A stretch of DNA of 6,234 bases from Bacteriovoracaceae bacterium (GTDB lineage Bacteria; Bdellovibrionota; UBA1018). Positions 1 through 5,171 of this stretch are shown piece by piece. The stretch spans positions 1 through 6,234 of the forward strand of contig CANFHS010000142.1 of NCBI GenBank assembly GCA_947446835.1. Reading direction: 5' to 3'. Position numbers and translations under genes: made by a program. How positions within the stretch are numbered: position 1 is the first letter of the stretch; the number at the start of each line of letters is the position of its first letter. The notes beneath the pieces were generated by a model. The model searched no databases, was not told the DNA's origin, and worked only from the letters and a program-made list of their open reading frames with translations.

Positions 1-258
1 CAGGCAGACTCGAACCCGTGCGCAGGCTCTTTCGCTGAGCCGCAGCTCGCTCCAGGGGCCTGAAGGCACCACCGACTCGGTCAGTGGCTCGCACCGGGGC
101 GACGACTCGTGCTCGGGCGAAGGGGGCTCGGTTTCCAGCACCTGGAACTGCCGAAGGGGGAGCTTCAGGTCGCTCAGCTGCGAGGGGGCTTGGCAGCCCG
201 CTGCAAACAGGGCCAAAACCAGGGAAGCGACAGGGACAGACCGCTTGATGAAACCCAT
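1..258 (-). CDS. predicted lipoprotein, N-terminal part (runs off left edge)
   Basis: An ATG at 258-256 opens a minus-strand frame that stays open for 86 codons to the window edge, so the C-terminus is missing. The product starts MGFIKRSVPVASLVLALFAAGC: a basic n-region (K5, R6), a hydrophobic core, and a lipobox-like AAGC with the lipidation Cys at residue 22. Established lipoprotein rules predict cleavage before C22, lipidation and membrane anchoring. The lipobox is slightly non-canonical, with Ala rather than Leu at -3. The mature part seen (QAPSQLSDLKLPL...) is rich in Pro, Glu and Ser and has further Cys residues near 56, 79 and 85. I recognise no domain, so the function is unknown. It lies 58 bases downstream of the phospholipase D-like gene on the same strand but has its own promoter (see 259-294). 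There is no Shine-Dalgarno before the ATG. The signal sequence makes this start secure. Confidence 0.8.
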   Translation of the reverse strand, partial: MGFIKRSVPVASLVLALFAAGCQAPSQLSDLKLPLRQFQVLETEPPSPEHESSPRCEPLTESVVPSGPWSELRLSERACARVRVCL

Positions 259-264
259 GTGTTA

Positions 265-294
265 ATATTACACAACAATGTGTGTAAATATCAA
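265..294 (-). promoter_or_regulatory. sigma-70-type promoter of the lipoprotein gene, probably leaderless
   Basis: Read on the minus strand, TTGATA (294-289) and TAATAT (270-265) are separated by 18 bases. Both boxes are close to the TTGACA/TATAAT consensus and lie in an AT-rich island within GC-rich DNA. Only six bases separate the -10 box from the ATG at 258. Transcription normally starts about 6-8 bases after the -10, which would place the first nucleotide at or next to the start codon. There is no purine-rich ribosome binding site in the gap, which agrees with leaderless translation. The exact start site is inferred. A TTGACT at 306-301 is a possible alternative -35, but it has no good -10 at the right distance. 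Confidence 0.6.
268..287. promoter_or_regulatory. inverted repeat in the promoter spacer, candidate operator
   Basis: The plus strand reads TTACACA (268-274), six bases, then TGTGTAA (281-287): a perfect 7-base dyad. Allowing one extra base on the right, the symmetry extends outward to ATAT on each side. The repeat fills the spacer between the -35 and -10 boxes and overlaps the -10, the classic position for a repressor operator of TetR, MarR or similar dimeric regulators. Which regulator binds is unknown, and no regulator gene lies in the window. Each half also resembles a DnaA box with one mismatch, but that is more likely chance. Confidence 0.5.
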
Positions 295-316
295 CTTTTG
301 AGTCAACTCTTTGACA

Positions 317-1645
317 TCAAGGGTGATTTGTTTGGGCGGCGGCGGCGGCCTGCTTGCAGGCCCGGGTCAGGGCTCCGGACGACTTGGTCCAGTCAAAGTC
401 AAAGGCGCTTTGGAAGTAGCGACCGGCGGCCTCGCCCTCCACGGCCAGGGCGACTTCCCGGTTGTTCATGACCGAGTTGCGGGTGCCGTTGATGGAGCTG
501 ACCCACGCCTTGCTTCCGTCGACAATCATGCCCTTGTTGTGGACGTAGTGGATCTGGGCTTTCGAGATGCTGATGATCCGGCCCTCGATGGGCAGGTGGT
601 CCTGGGCGGCCAGGTCGCGGATGGCGCAGACCGTCTCGAGGTTGCGATTCCTGCGCACGGCGGGTGTTTCCGGCCCTGCCATCAGGTTCAGCTGCTCTCG
701 GGCTTGGGCCGGTACTTGGGCAAAGGCATTCTCGTCGTTGAGCAGCACGCGGACCTTCACGCCGCGCCGGGCGGCAGCCAGCAGCTCGGTCAGGATCGGG
801 TTCTCGGAAGCGGCCTGGCCCCGGACTTCGCCGGTCCAGGTGGCGGGCAGGCTCATGAACTCCAGCGCCACGCTTTTCTTGGCCGAGCGGATGAATTCAA
901 GCAGGCCTTGGCGCGAGTCCGGGCTGGTGACCAGATGCACGGCATCGATCTGCCCGGAGCCGACCGGCAGGGCCGGCGCCGTGCGCGGCGCTTCTGGCTT
1001 GGAGTTGTCCACGCGATCCGACGGAGGAGGCAGGGCGGAGCGGCGCAGGTCCAGCACGTCTCCCTGGGAGGGGTCCGCGTCCGAATTGAACAGCGCCAGC
1101 ATCTGGGCCGCGAGTCCCGCGTCCTGGATGGCCACGTGCCAGCCGCGGTTGCCCACCAGTCCAGCCTGGGGGTGGGCTCCGAAAGAGAAATTTTCGGAAG
1201 AAACCAGGACGGTCGTTTCGTCGACCACCAGGTACTTGGCGTGGTCAAAGGCGAAGCGGCGAGGCTGGGTCGAGGCCTTGCGGGTCATGAGGTAGACGGT
1301 CGAAGCGCCGCTCCGGGGCTGGGCGCCCTGCATCGCGCCGAGCAGGGAGCGGATCACCGCATGCGACATCCGCGACAGTCCGCCGACCGGCTCTCCTTCG
1401 ACCAGGACCCGGACTGCCACGCCCTTGCGGATGGCCGCAAGCACCGCGTCCCGGATCTGCGGCTGCTCGAACTCGTAGATATTGATGACCAGGCTCCGCT
1501 GTGCCGACCCGATGGTCTCCAGCAGAAAGGCCTGGGAGTTGTCGGGCGAAAGTCCGAAGCGGGCGGGAGCGGCCCAGAGTATCTGGGAAGCCAGCAACGC
1601 GATCGTCAGGCACAAAGGCTTGAGCGTGCGAAACCTGATTTTCAT
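317..1645 (-). CDS. exported phospholipase D-superfamily protein with two HKD motifs
   Basis: A 442-residue protein from the ATG at 1645-1643. This start is preferred over an in-frame ATG at 1708 because it begins a clear signal peptide (MKIRFRTLKPLCLTIALLASQ..., cleavage near APA at about 26-28), with a G-rich stretch (1662-1657) 11 bases upstream. The 1708 start would bury the signal behind 21 polar residues. Two PLD repeats are visible. The first HKD motif is HAKYLVVD at about 135-142, followed by SSENF and GNRGW. The second is HNKGMIVD at about 369-376, followed by SSINGTRNS and NNRE. Each repeat starts with a typical 'sets of residues / GVxVRVL' strand (about 74-82 and 295-302). A Pro/Ser/Asp-rich linker at about 190-230 joins the halves. 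In this superfamily the two HKD motifs form one active site using a phospho-His intermediate. Members include phospholipases, cardiolipin synthases, transferases and nucleases, so the substrate is not assignable. The signal suggests a periplasmic or secreted location. The C-terminus has a short Ala run encoded by GGC/GCC repeats. Confidence 0.88.
   Translation of the reverse strand: MKIRFRTLKPLCLTIALLASQILWAAPARFGLSPDNSQAFLLETIGSAQRSLVINIYEFEQPQIRDAVLAAIRKGVAVRVLVEGEPVGGLSRMSHAVIRSLLGAMQGAQPRSGASTVYLMTRKASTQPRRFAFDHAKYLVVDETTVLVSSENFSFGAHPQAGLVGNRGWHVAIQDAGLAAQMLALFNSDADPSQGDVLDLRRSALPPPSDRVDNSKPEAPRTAPALPVGSGQIDAVHLVTSPDSRQGLLEFIRSAKKSVALEFMSLPATWTGEVRGQAASENPILTELLAAARRGVKVRVLLNDENAFAQVPAQAREQLNLMAGPETPAVRRNRNLETVCAIRDLAAQDHLPIEGRIISISKAQIHYVHNKGMIVDGSKAWVSSINGTRNSVMNNREVALAVEGEAAGRYFQSAFDFDWTKSSGALTRACKQAAAAAQTNHP
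335..349. repeat. (GGC)5 trinucleotide run inside the PLD-like gene
   Basis: Five consecutive GGC units on the plus strand encode most of the five-Ala stretch (QAAAAAQ) near the C-terminus of the phospholipase D-like protein. Simple triplet runs can vary in length by slippage without breaking the frame. No function is evident. Confidence 0.6.
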
Positions 1646-1656
1646 GGTTTGGCCAT

Positions 1657-1662
1657 CCCCCC
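1657..1662 (-). promoter_or_regulatory. candidate ribosome binding site for the PLD-like gene
   Basis: Six consecutive G (minus strand) followed by AT lie 11 bases upstream of the ATG at 1645. This is an acceptable though not ideal Shine-Dalgarno. It supports the signal-peptide start over the upstream in-frame ATG at 1708. Confidence 0.4.
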
Positions 1663-1759
1663 GGTGACCGCCGAGGGCATCCGGCCCTCGGTCATCTGGT
1701 CTGGTCATAGGACGATACCCTCAACTCCAGAGGGCGGCCAGAGTCCTTCATCAAGATTT

Positions 1760-1773
1760 TGACAGGACTGTCA
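1760..1773. repeat. 14-base perfect palindrome between two minus-strand genes
   Basis: TGACAGGACTGTCA reads the same except for its central GA/TC pair, giving TGACAG and CTGTCA arms with a two-base centre. It lies 34 bases after the stop of the 143-residue gene and about 115 bases before the start of the phospholipase D-like gene. On the minus strand it is followed by AAAATCTTG rather than a T-run, and on the plus strand by GGTTTTC. It is therefore a poor intrinsic terminator. It could be an operator for the phospholipase D-like gene, but I found no convincing promoter boxes beside it. Confidence 0.4.
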
Positions 1774-1807
1774 GGTTTTCAGGGGTGCAGCGCGTTATCT
1801 GGACGGA

Positions 1808-2239
1808 TCAGAGGCCCAGGCCCAGATAAAGCGTGCCTGGCTGAAGTCCGAACGGAATCCAGATCATCTTCCGGAGCAGGGGATACGTGTCGTTGGCTTT
1901 GGCATTGATGCGTCGGGCGTTCGAGAAACCGGGTGCCAGCTTGCGCCGTTCGAATTCGTGCTTCTTTCCGCGAGCCACCATTCGTTCCCAGAGTGCTTCG
2001 AGCTCCGTGCCGATCCGGCCCTGGGCGGCGCCGTCCACGCCCATCAGGATGCAGGCGCTGTCTACCGGCGTGAGCTTCACGTCCACGGCCAGCAGCTGGG
2101 GCAGGGCCGGGTCCGGCCAAAGCAGTCCGTTCTCCTTGCGGGGAAGTCCCAGCACAGGGCGCGGATTCGGTGAGCGCTCGATCAGCTCGTCGATGAGTGA
2201 GGAGTGCAGGGATTCAAGCAACAGGTTCCAGGGATTCAC
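1808..2239 (-). CDS. uncharacterised 143-residue protein
   Basis: A GTG at 2239-2237 opens a 143-codon frame ending in TGA at 1810-1808. No ATG lies in frame between it and the upstream in-frame stop, and no strong Shine-Dalgarno precedes it, so the start is moderately secure. Strong G/C bias at third positions, unlike the overlapping frames, argues that it is real. The product has no signal peptide or obvious membrane helix and is probably cytoplasmic. It begins with a likely amphipathic helix (LLLESLHSSLIDELIERS). A hydrophobic strand follows around 49-67 (LLAVDVKLTPVDSACILMG). A basic, charged helical stretch spans about 80-115 (ALWERMVARGKKHEFERRKL). It ends in a hydrophobic segment at about 122-143 (KMIWIPFGLQPGTLYLGLGL). 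I do not recognise the family. It is divergent from the protease gene and first in a same-strand series with the phospholipase D-like gene, 162 bases away. Confidence 0.7.
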   Translation of the reverse strand: MNPWNLLLESLHSSLIDELIERSPNPRPVLGLPRKENGLLWPDPALPQLLAVDVKLTPVDSACILMGVDGAAQGRIGTELEALWERMVARGKKHEFERRKLAPGFSNARRINAKANDTYPLLRKMIWIPFGLQPGTLYLGLGL

Positions 2240-2256
2240 ATCCGGGATGGTAACAC

Positions 2257-2287
2257 GCTTTGTGGGGTTTCAGCCTTGAAACAAAGC
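2257..2287. repeat. imperfect inverted repeat in the divergent intergenic region
   Basis: GTTTCA (2267-2272), a four-base GCCT loop and TGAAAC (2277-2282) form a perfect 6-base stem. It extends through GCTTT (2257-2261) pairing with AAAGC (2283-2287) if a five-base bulge on the left (GTGGG) is allowed. The element lies 17 bases upstream of the GTG of the 143-residue gene. It could be a 5' leader hairpin on that transcript or an operator shared by the divergent genes. It is not a plausible terminator, because no T-run follows and both neighbours start here. Confidence 0.4.
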
Positions 2288-2355
2288 CCGCGCGAACGGC
2301 TTGGCCGGTGCCCGGGTCAAAGGCTTGGCGCTGGCAAATCCAGGATTCCCTCGGC

Positions 2356-2361
2356 TAGAAT
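2356..2361 (+). promoter_or_regulatory. candidate -10 box for the protease operon
   Basis: TAGAAT in the otherwise GC-rich region upstream of the protease matches five of six TATAAT bases. It would give a leader of about 45 bases. The -35 region at 16-18 bases upstream (around 2332-2338, TGGCAAA) is a poor match, so this is only a candidate. A sigma-54 reading of the nearby TTGGCGCTGGCA fails at the -12 element. Confidence 0.3.
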
Positions 2362-2400
2362 CATTTTCATCCGGTCTGAACCGAACGACCTTCGCCCAGC

Positions 2401-2406
2401 GAGGAG
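2401..2406 (+). promoter_or_regulatory. strong ribosome binding site deciding a TTG start
   Basis: GAGGAG ends six bases before the TTG at 2413. This strong Shine-Dalgarno, with a signal peptide directly after the TTG, fixes the protease start. There is no competing in-frame ATG before the signal sequence. Confidence 0.7.
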
Positions 2407-2412
2407 CCCCTC

Positions 2413-4416
2413 TTGTTTCAACTCCCTGTTCGACGTTTTTTGGCAATTTCCCTGACCTTGGCCACCGCCTCCGCGACGGCCTTTTCGTCGGTATCTTTTG
2501 CGCAAAAGCTCCAGTGCCAGCAGCTTCCCGAGCTGGTGCAGGTCTTCCTGGCTCATCACTACGCCTACCACGAGATGACCGACACCATCCGGAGCCAGAC
2601 TCTCGAACAGTTCATCAAATCGCTTGATCCCTCCAAGACGATGCTCCTGCAGGCGGACGTGACCAAGCTCACCCACGACCTGGCTCCGCTCTTCAAGTCG
2701 ATGACCCAAGGGGACTGCAAGGCGCTCCAGGGCGTCTATGAGCTCACGCTGGCCCGTGCCGTCGAGAACGAGAGCGCCGTCCGGGACCTCCTGGGTCCCA
2801 AGTACAAGGTCGATGAGTCCGTCGAGTTCATGATGGACCCCGAAAAACGCGGTTACTCCAAGACCCTCGAGGAACGCCAGAAGCTCATCCGCGCCATGAC
2901 CCACTTCCAGGTCTCGAGCGCGCTGCTGACCGAGCCGTCGCTGGAAAAGGCCAAGAAGCAGATCCTCCACCGCTTCGAGCTGGCCACCAAGCGCGTCCGG
3001 GAACGCACGGACATCGAGCTGGTCACGATCTTCGCCGAGTCCTTTGCCCGCGCGCTCGACCCGCACACCAGCTACCTGTCCCAGGACAACATGGAAGACT
3101 TCCAGATCCAGATGCAGCTGTCGCTGGAGGGCATCGGTGTTTCGCTGACCTCGCAGGACGGCTACGTGACGGTCGAAGACATCATTCCGGGGGGCAGCGC
3201 CGACCGCATGCAGGTGCTCAAGCCCAAGGACAAGATCATCTCGGTGGCGGAACCCGGCAAGCCCGCCGTGTCGGTCATCGACATGGATCTTCGCGACGTG
3301 GTCAAGCTGATCCGTGGCAAGAAGGGAACCCAGGTCAAGCTGACCATCCTGCGCCAGTCGGACAAGAGCGAGTCGTTCGAGACGACCATCGTCCGCGACA
3401 AGATCGACATCCAGGAGCAGGCGGCCAAGCTGACCATCGAAGACCGCACCATGAACGGCCGCAAGCTGAAGATCGGCGTGCTGGACCTGCCGTCCTTCTA
3501 TGGAGGTCGTGATTCGGGTGCCCGCTCCAGCTACCGCGACATGCGCGACCTGCTGATCAAGGCCAAGAAGGCCAACGTGGACGGCATCGTGCTGGATCTG
3601 TCGCGCAATGGCGGCGGCCTGCTGGACGATGCGGTCAAGATCTCGGGACTGTTCCTGAAGAGCGGACCCGTGGTGGCCACCCAGGACACCCAGCGCCGCA
3701 AGGACGTCCTCTCGGACCAGGACCCCGAAACCGTCTACAGCGGTCCTCTCGTGGTGCTGACCAGCCGTCTGTCGGCTTCGGCCTCCGAGATCCTGGCCGG
3801 TGCCCTGAAGGATTACCACCGCGCGCTGATCGTCGGCGCCGACCACACGTTCGGCAAAGGCTCGGTGCAGGTTCTGACCGGCTTGCCGATGGAGCTCGGG
3901 GCCATGAAGGTGACCACGGGCATGTACTTCCTGCCCAAGGGCGGGTCGACCCAGCACCAGGGCGTGCCGGCTGACATCGTGCTGCCCTCCGCCTTCAGCA
4001 CCGACGACATCGGCGAAAAGACGCTCGACTACTCGCTGCCCCCGAACGCCATCGCCAACTTTGCGGGACCGGATGCCAACTCCAAGGAGCCCAAGGATCA
4101 TTGGGTCGAAGTGGATGCGTCGATCCTGCCGCGACTGAAAGACTCGTCCAAGAAGCGCGTCAGTGAGGACCCCAAGTTCATCGAGATCAGCAAGGAAATG
4201 ACCGAAGCCGAAAAGAACCGTGGTTCGGTCAAGCTGGCGGAGCTCCGCAAGAAGTCAGAGGCTGAAAAGAAGAAGGAAGACAAGGATAAGGACAAGGACA
4301 AGAAGCTGGCCCACCGCAGGCGGGGCGATACCGATACTCCGCAGCTGCAGGAAGCCATCCGGATCATGGGCGACTGGCTGACCACCAAGTCCATCGTCGC
4401 CGCCGGAGTGCGCTGA
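2413..4416 (+). CDS. prc: tail-specific (C-terminal processing) protease, peptidase family S41
   Basis: A 667-residue protein, close to the E. coli Prc/Tsp length (682). A signal peptide at 1-30 (RRFLAISLTLATA...SFA, cleavage before Q31) sends it to the periplasm. An N-terminal helical domain follows (about 35-225, including FIKSLDPSKTMLLQADV and ALDPHTSYLSQDNMEDF). Next come a PDZ domain (about 230-315, starting LEGIGVSLTSQDGYVTVEDIIPGGSA) and the S41 catalytic core (about 350-525). By alignment from memory to E. coli Prc, the Ser-Lys dyad is S456 in SRLSASASEI and K482 in FGKGSVQ, with D467 and Q486 matching conserved accessory residues. The C-terminal region (about 555-667) matches the Prc-type extension and carries a very charged KEDKDKDKDKK tract at 620-631, then PQLQEAIRIMGDWL. 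Known family members degrade or trim periplasmic proteins at their C-termini and affect cell-wall hydrolases and lipoproteins; the substrates here are unknown. The start is TTG with a strong ribosome binding site. It is first in an operon with the phosphatase and exporter genes. Confidence 0.95.
   Translation: MFQLPVRRFLAISLTLATASATAFSSVSFAQKLQCQQLPELVQVFLAHHYAYHEMTDTIRSQTLEQFIKSLDPSKTMLLQADVTKLTHDLAPLFKSMTQGDCKALQGVYELTLARAVENESAVRDLLGPKYKVDESVEFMMDPEKRGYSKTLEERQKLIRAMTHFQVSSALLTEPSLEKAKKQILHRFELATKRVRERTDIELVTIFAESFARALDPHTSYLSQDNMEDFQIQMQLSLEGIGVSLTSQDGYVTVEDIIPGGSADRMQVLKPKDKIISVAEPGKPAVSVIDMDLRDVVKLIRGKKGTQVKLTILRQSDKSESFETTIVRDKIDIQEQAAKLTIEDRTMNGRKLKIGVLDLPSFYGGRDSGARSSYRDMRDLLIKAKKANVDGIVLDLSRNGGGLLDDAVKISGLFLKSGPVVATQDTQRRKDVLSDQDPETVYSGPLVVLTSRLSASASEILAGALKDYHRALIVGADHTFGKGSVQVLTGLPMELGAMKVTTGMYFLPKGGSTQHQGVPADIVLPSAFSTDDIGEKTLDYSLPPNAIANFAGPDANSKEPKDHWVEVDASILPRLKDSSKKRVSEDPKFIEISKEMTEAEKNRGSVKLAELRKKSEAEKKKEDKDKDKDKKLAHRRRGDTDTPQLQEAIRIMGDWLTTKSIVAAGVR
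4279..4302 (+). repeat. GA(C/T)AAG hexanucleotide repeat, four copies, in the protease gene
   Basis: Four tandem gac/gat-aag units encode (Asp-Lys)x4 at residues 623-630 of the protease. The unit preserves the frame and could expand or contract by slippage. It lies in the charged, probably flexible part of the C-terminal domain. Confidence 0.65.
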
Positions 4417-4427
4417 GGTCCGGTTCC

Positions 4428-5126
4428 ATGAAGCGTCTCGTCCTTTTCGATATCGATGGAACCCTGCTTCACGGCGGTCCCCTCTGGAAGGAATGCTTCG
4501 AGGGTGCCGTTCGCGACGTGTTTCCTGACTGCCCGCCGGTGAAGCTGGCCTACTCGGGAAAAACGGACAAGCAGATCTGCATGGAAATCCTGCGGCTATC
4601 GGGTCTTCCGATCGAACAGCCCGAGGCCTGGGTGCCGAGGATCCTGGCGCGGTATATCGACCGGGCGCGCAGCGCAATCCAGGGTCGGGAGGCCGAAATC
4701 GATGTGCTACCCGGCGTCTTCGAGGTGCTGGACGCCTTGGCGGGTCGCAGTGACGTGAAGCTGGCACTCCTGACGGGAAATCTGCGTGACGGGGCGTCGC
4801 TCAAGCTGGGAGCAGCGGGCCTGGATCCCTACTTTGATTTCGGGGTGTTCGGCGACGATCACTGGGACCGTTACCAGCTGCCGGGAATCGCCGTGAAACG
4901 CGCGGTGAATGAGCTGGGGCGCGAGTTCAAGGGCAAGGACGTGGTCATCATCGGTGACACGATCCATGACGTGCTCTGCGGTCGTTCCATCGGGGTGCGC
5001 TCCATTGCGGTTGGCACCGGCAATCGCATCGATCAGGACGAGCTTCGCGCGGCAGGTCCCGACTTCTACTTCCAGGATCTGGGCGCCACCACTGCCGTGG
5101 TGGATGCGGTGGTCGCCGACCTCTGA
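4428..5126 (+). CDS. HAD-superfamily phosphatase, phosphoglycolate phosphatase-like
   Basis: A 232-residue cytoplasmic protein starting at ATG 4428. A GAGG overlaps the protease stop codon nine bases upstream, and only 11 bases separate the two genes. All four HAD motifs are visible. Motif I is LFDIDGTLL, with nucleophile D8 and acid/base D10. Motif II is LLTGN, with T116. Motif III is K157 in GIAVKRAV. Motif IV is IIGDTIHDV, with D177 and D181. The insert after motif I (about 15-95, including YSGKTDKQI) is an all-helical C1 cap, typical of phosphoglycolate phosphatase/beta-phosphoglucomutase-type members. These use an aspartyl-phosphate intermediate and Mg2+ to hydrolyse small phosphorylated metabolites. 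The substrate cannot be read from the sequence, so I give no gene symbol. Its length is normal and nothing is missing. Co-transcription with the protease is strongly implied by the spacing; any functional tie is unproven. Confidence 0.9.
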   Translation: MKRLVLFDIDGTLLHGGPLWKECFEGAVRDVFPDCPPVKLAYSGKTDKQICMEILRLSGLPIEQPEAWVPRILARYIDRARSAIQGREAEIDVLPGVFEVLDALAGRSDVKLALLTGNLRDGASLKLGAAGLDPYFDFGVFGDDHWDRYQLPGIAVKRAVNELGREFKGKDVVIIGDTIHDVLCGRSIGVRSIAVGTGNRIDQDELRAAGPDFYFQDLGATTAVVDAVVADL

Positions 5127-5158
5127 TCCCGGGCTTCCGGTTTGCATTCCAGCTGCCC

Positions 5159-5162
5159 GGAG
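5159..5162 (+). promoter_or_regulatory. ribosome binding site deciding a GTG start
   Basis: GGAG ends nine bases before the GTG at 5172, with further G-rich sequence in between. It supports this GTG over an in-frame TTG at 5142, which has no comparable site and would add ten residues (LHSSCPERGG) before the first membrane segment. Confidence 0.5.
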
Positions 5163-5171
5163 CGGGGTGGC

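Noticed and set aside
266..290. Two inverted DnaA-box-like 9-mers (each one mismatch from TTWTNCACA)
   Set aside because: There are only two imperfect boxes, fully explained as arms of one dyad inside a promoter. No cluster, AT-rich unwinding element or dnaA/dnaN neighbours suggest an origin.
1646..1708. N-terminal extension of the phospholipase D-like protein starting at ATG 1708
   Set aside because: The 21 extra residues (MTRPDDRGPDALGG...) are polar and would precede a clean signal peptide. The ATG at 1645 is the better start.
311..1762. A 483-codon open frame on the plus strand opposite the phospholipase D-like gene
   Set aside because: The minus-strand protein has a signal peptide and two intact HKD motifs. 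The opposite frame has no recognisable domain and exists because of codon bias.
2324..2345. Possible sigma-54 promoter (TTGGCGCTGGCA) upstream of the protease
   Set aside because: The -24-like TGGC is present, but no GC-containing TTGC element lies at the required -12 spacing.
2317..4101. A 594-codon open frame on the minus strand opposite the protease
   Set aside because: It is a mirror of the protease gene in GC-rich DNA. Its product is low-complexity and rich in Leu, Gly, Arg, His and Val with no recognisable domain, while the plus strand encodes a full S41 protease with catalytic residues.
5127..5171. Possible terminator between the phosphatase and exporter genes
   Set aside because: The 45-base gap has no stem-loop followed by a T-run, so read-through is expected.
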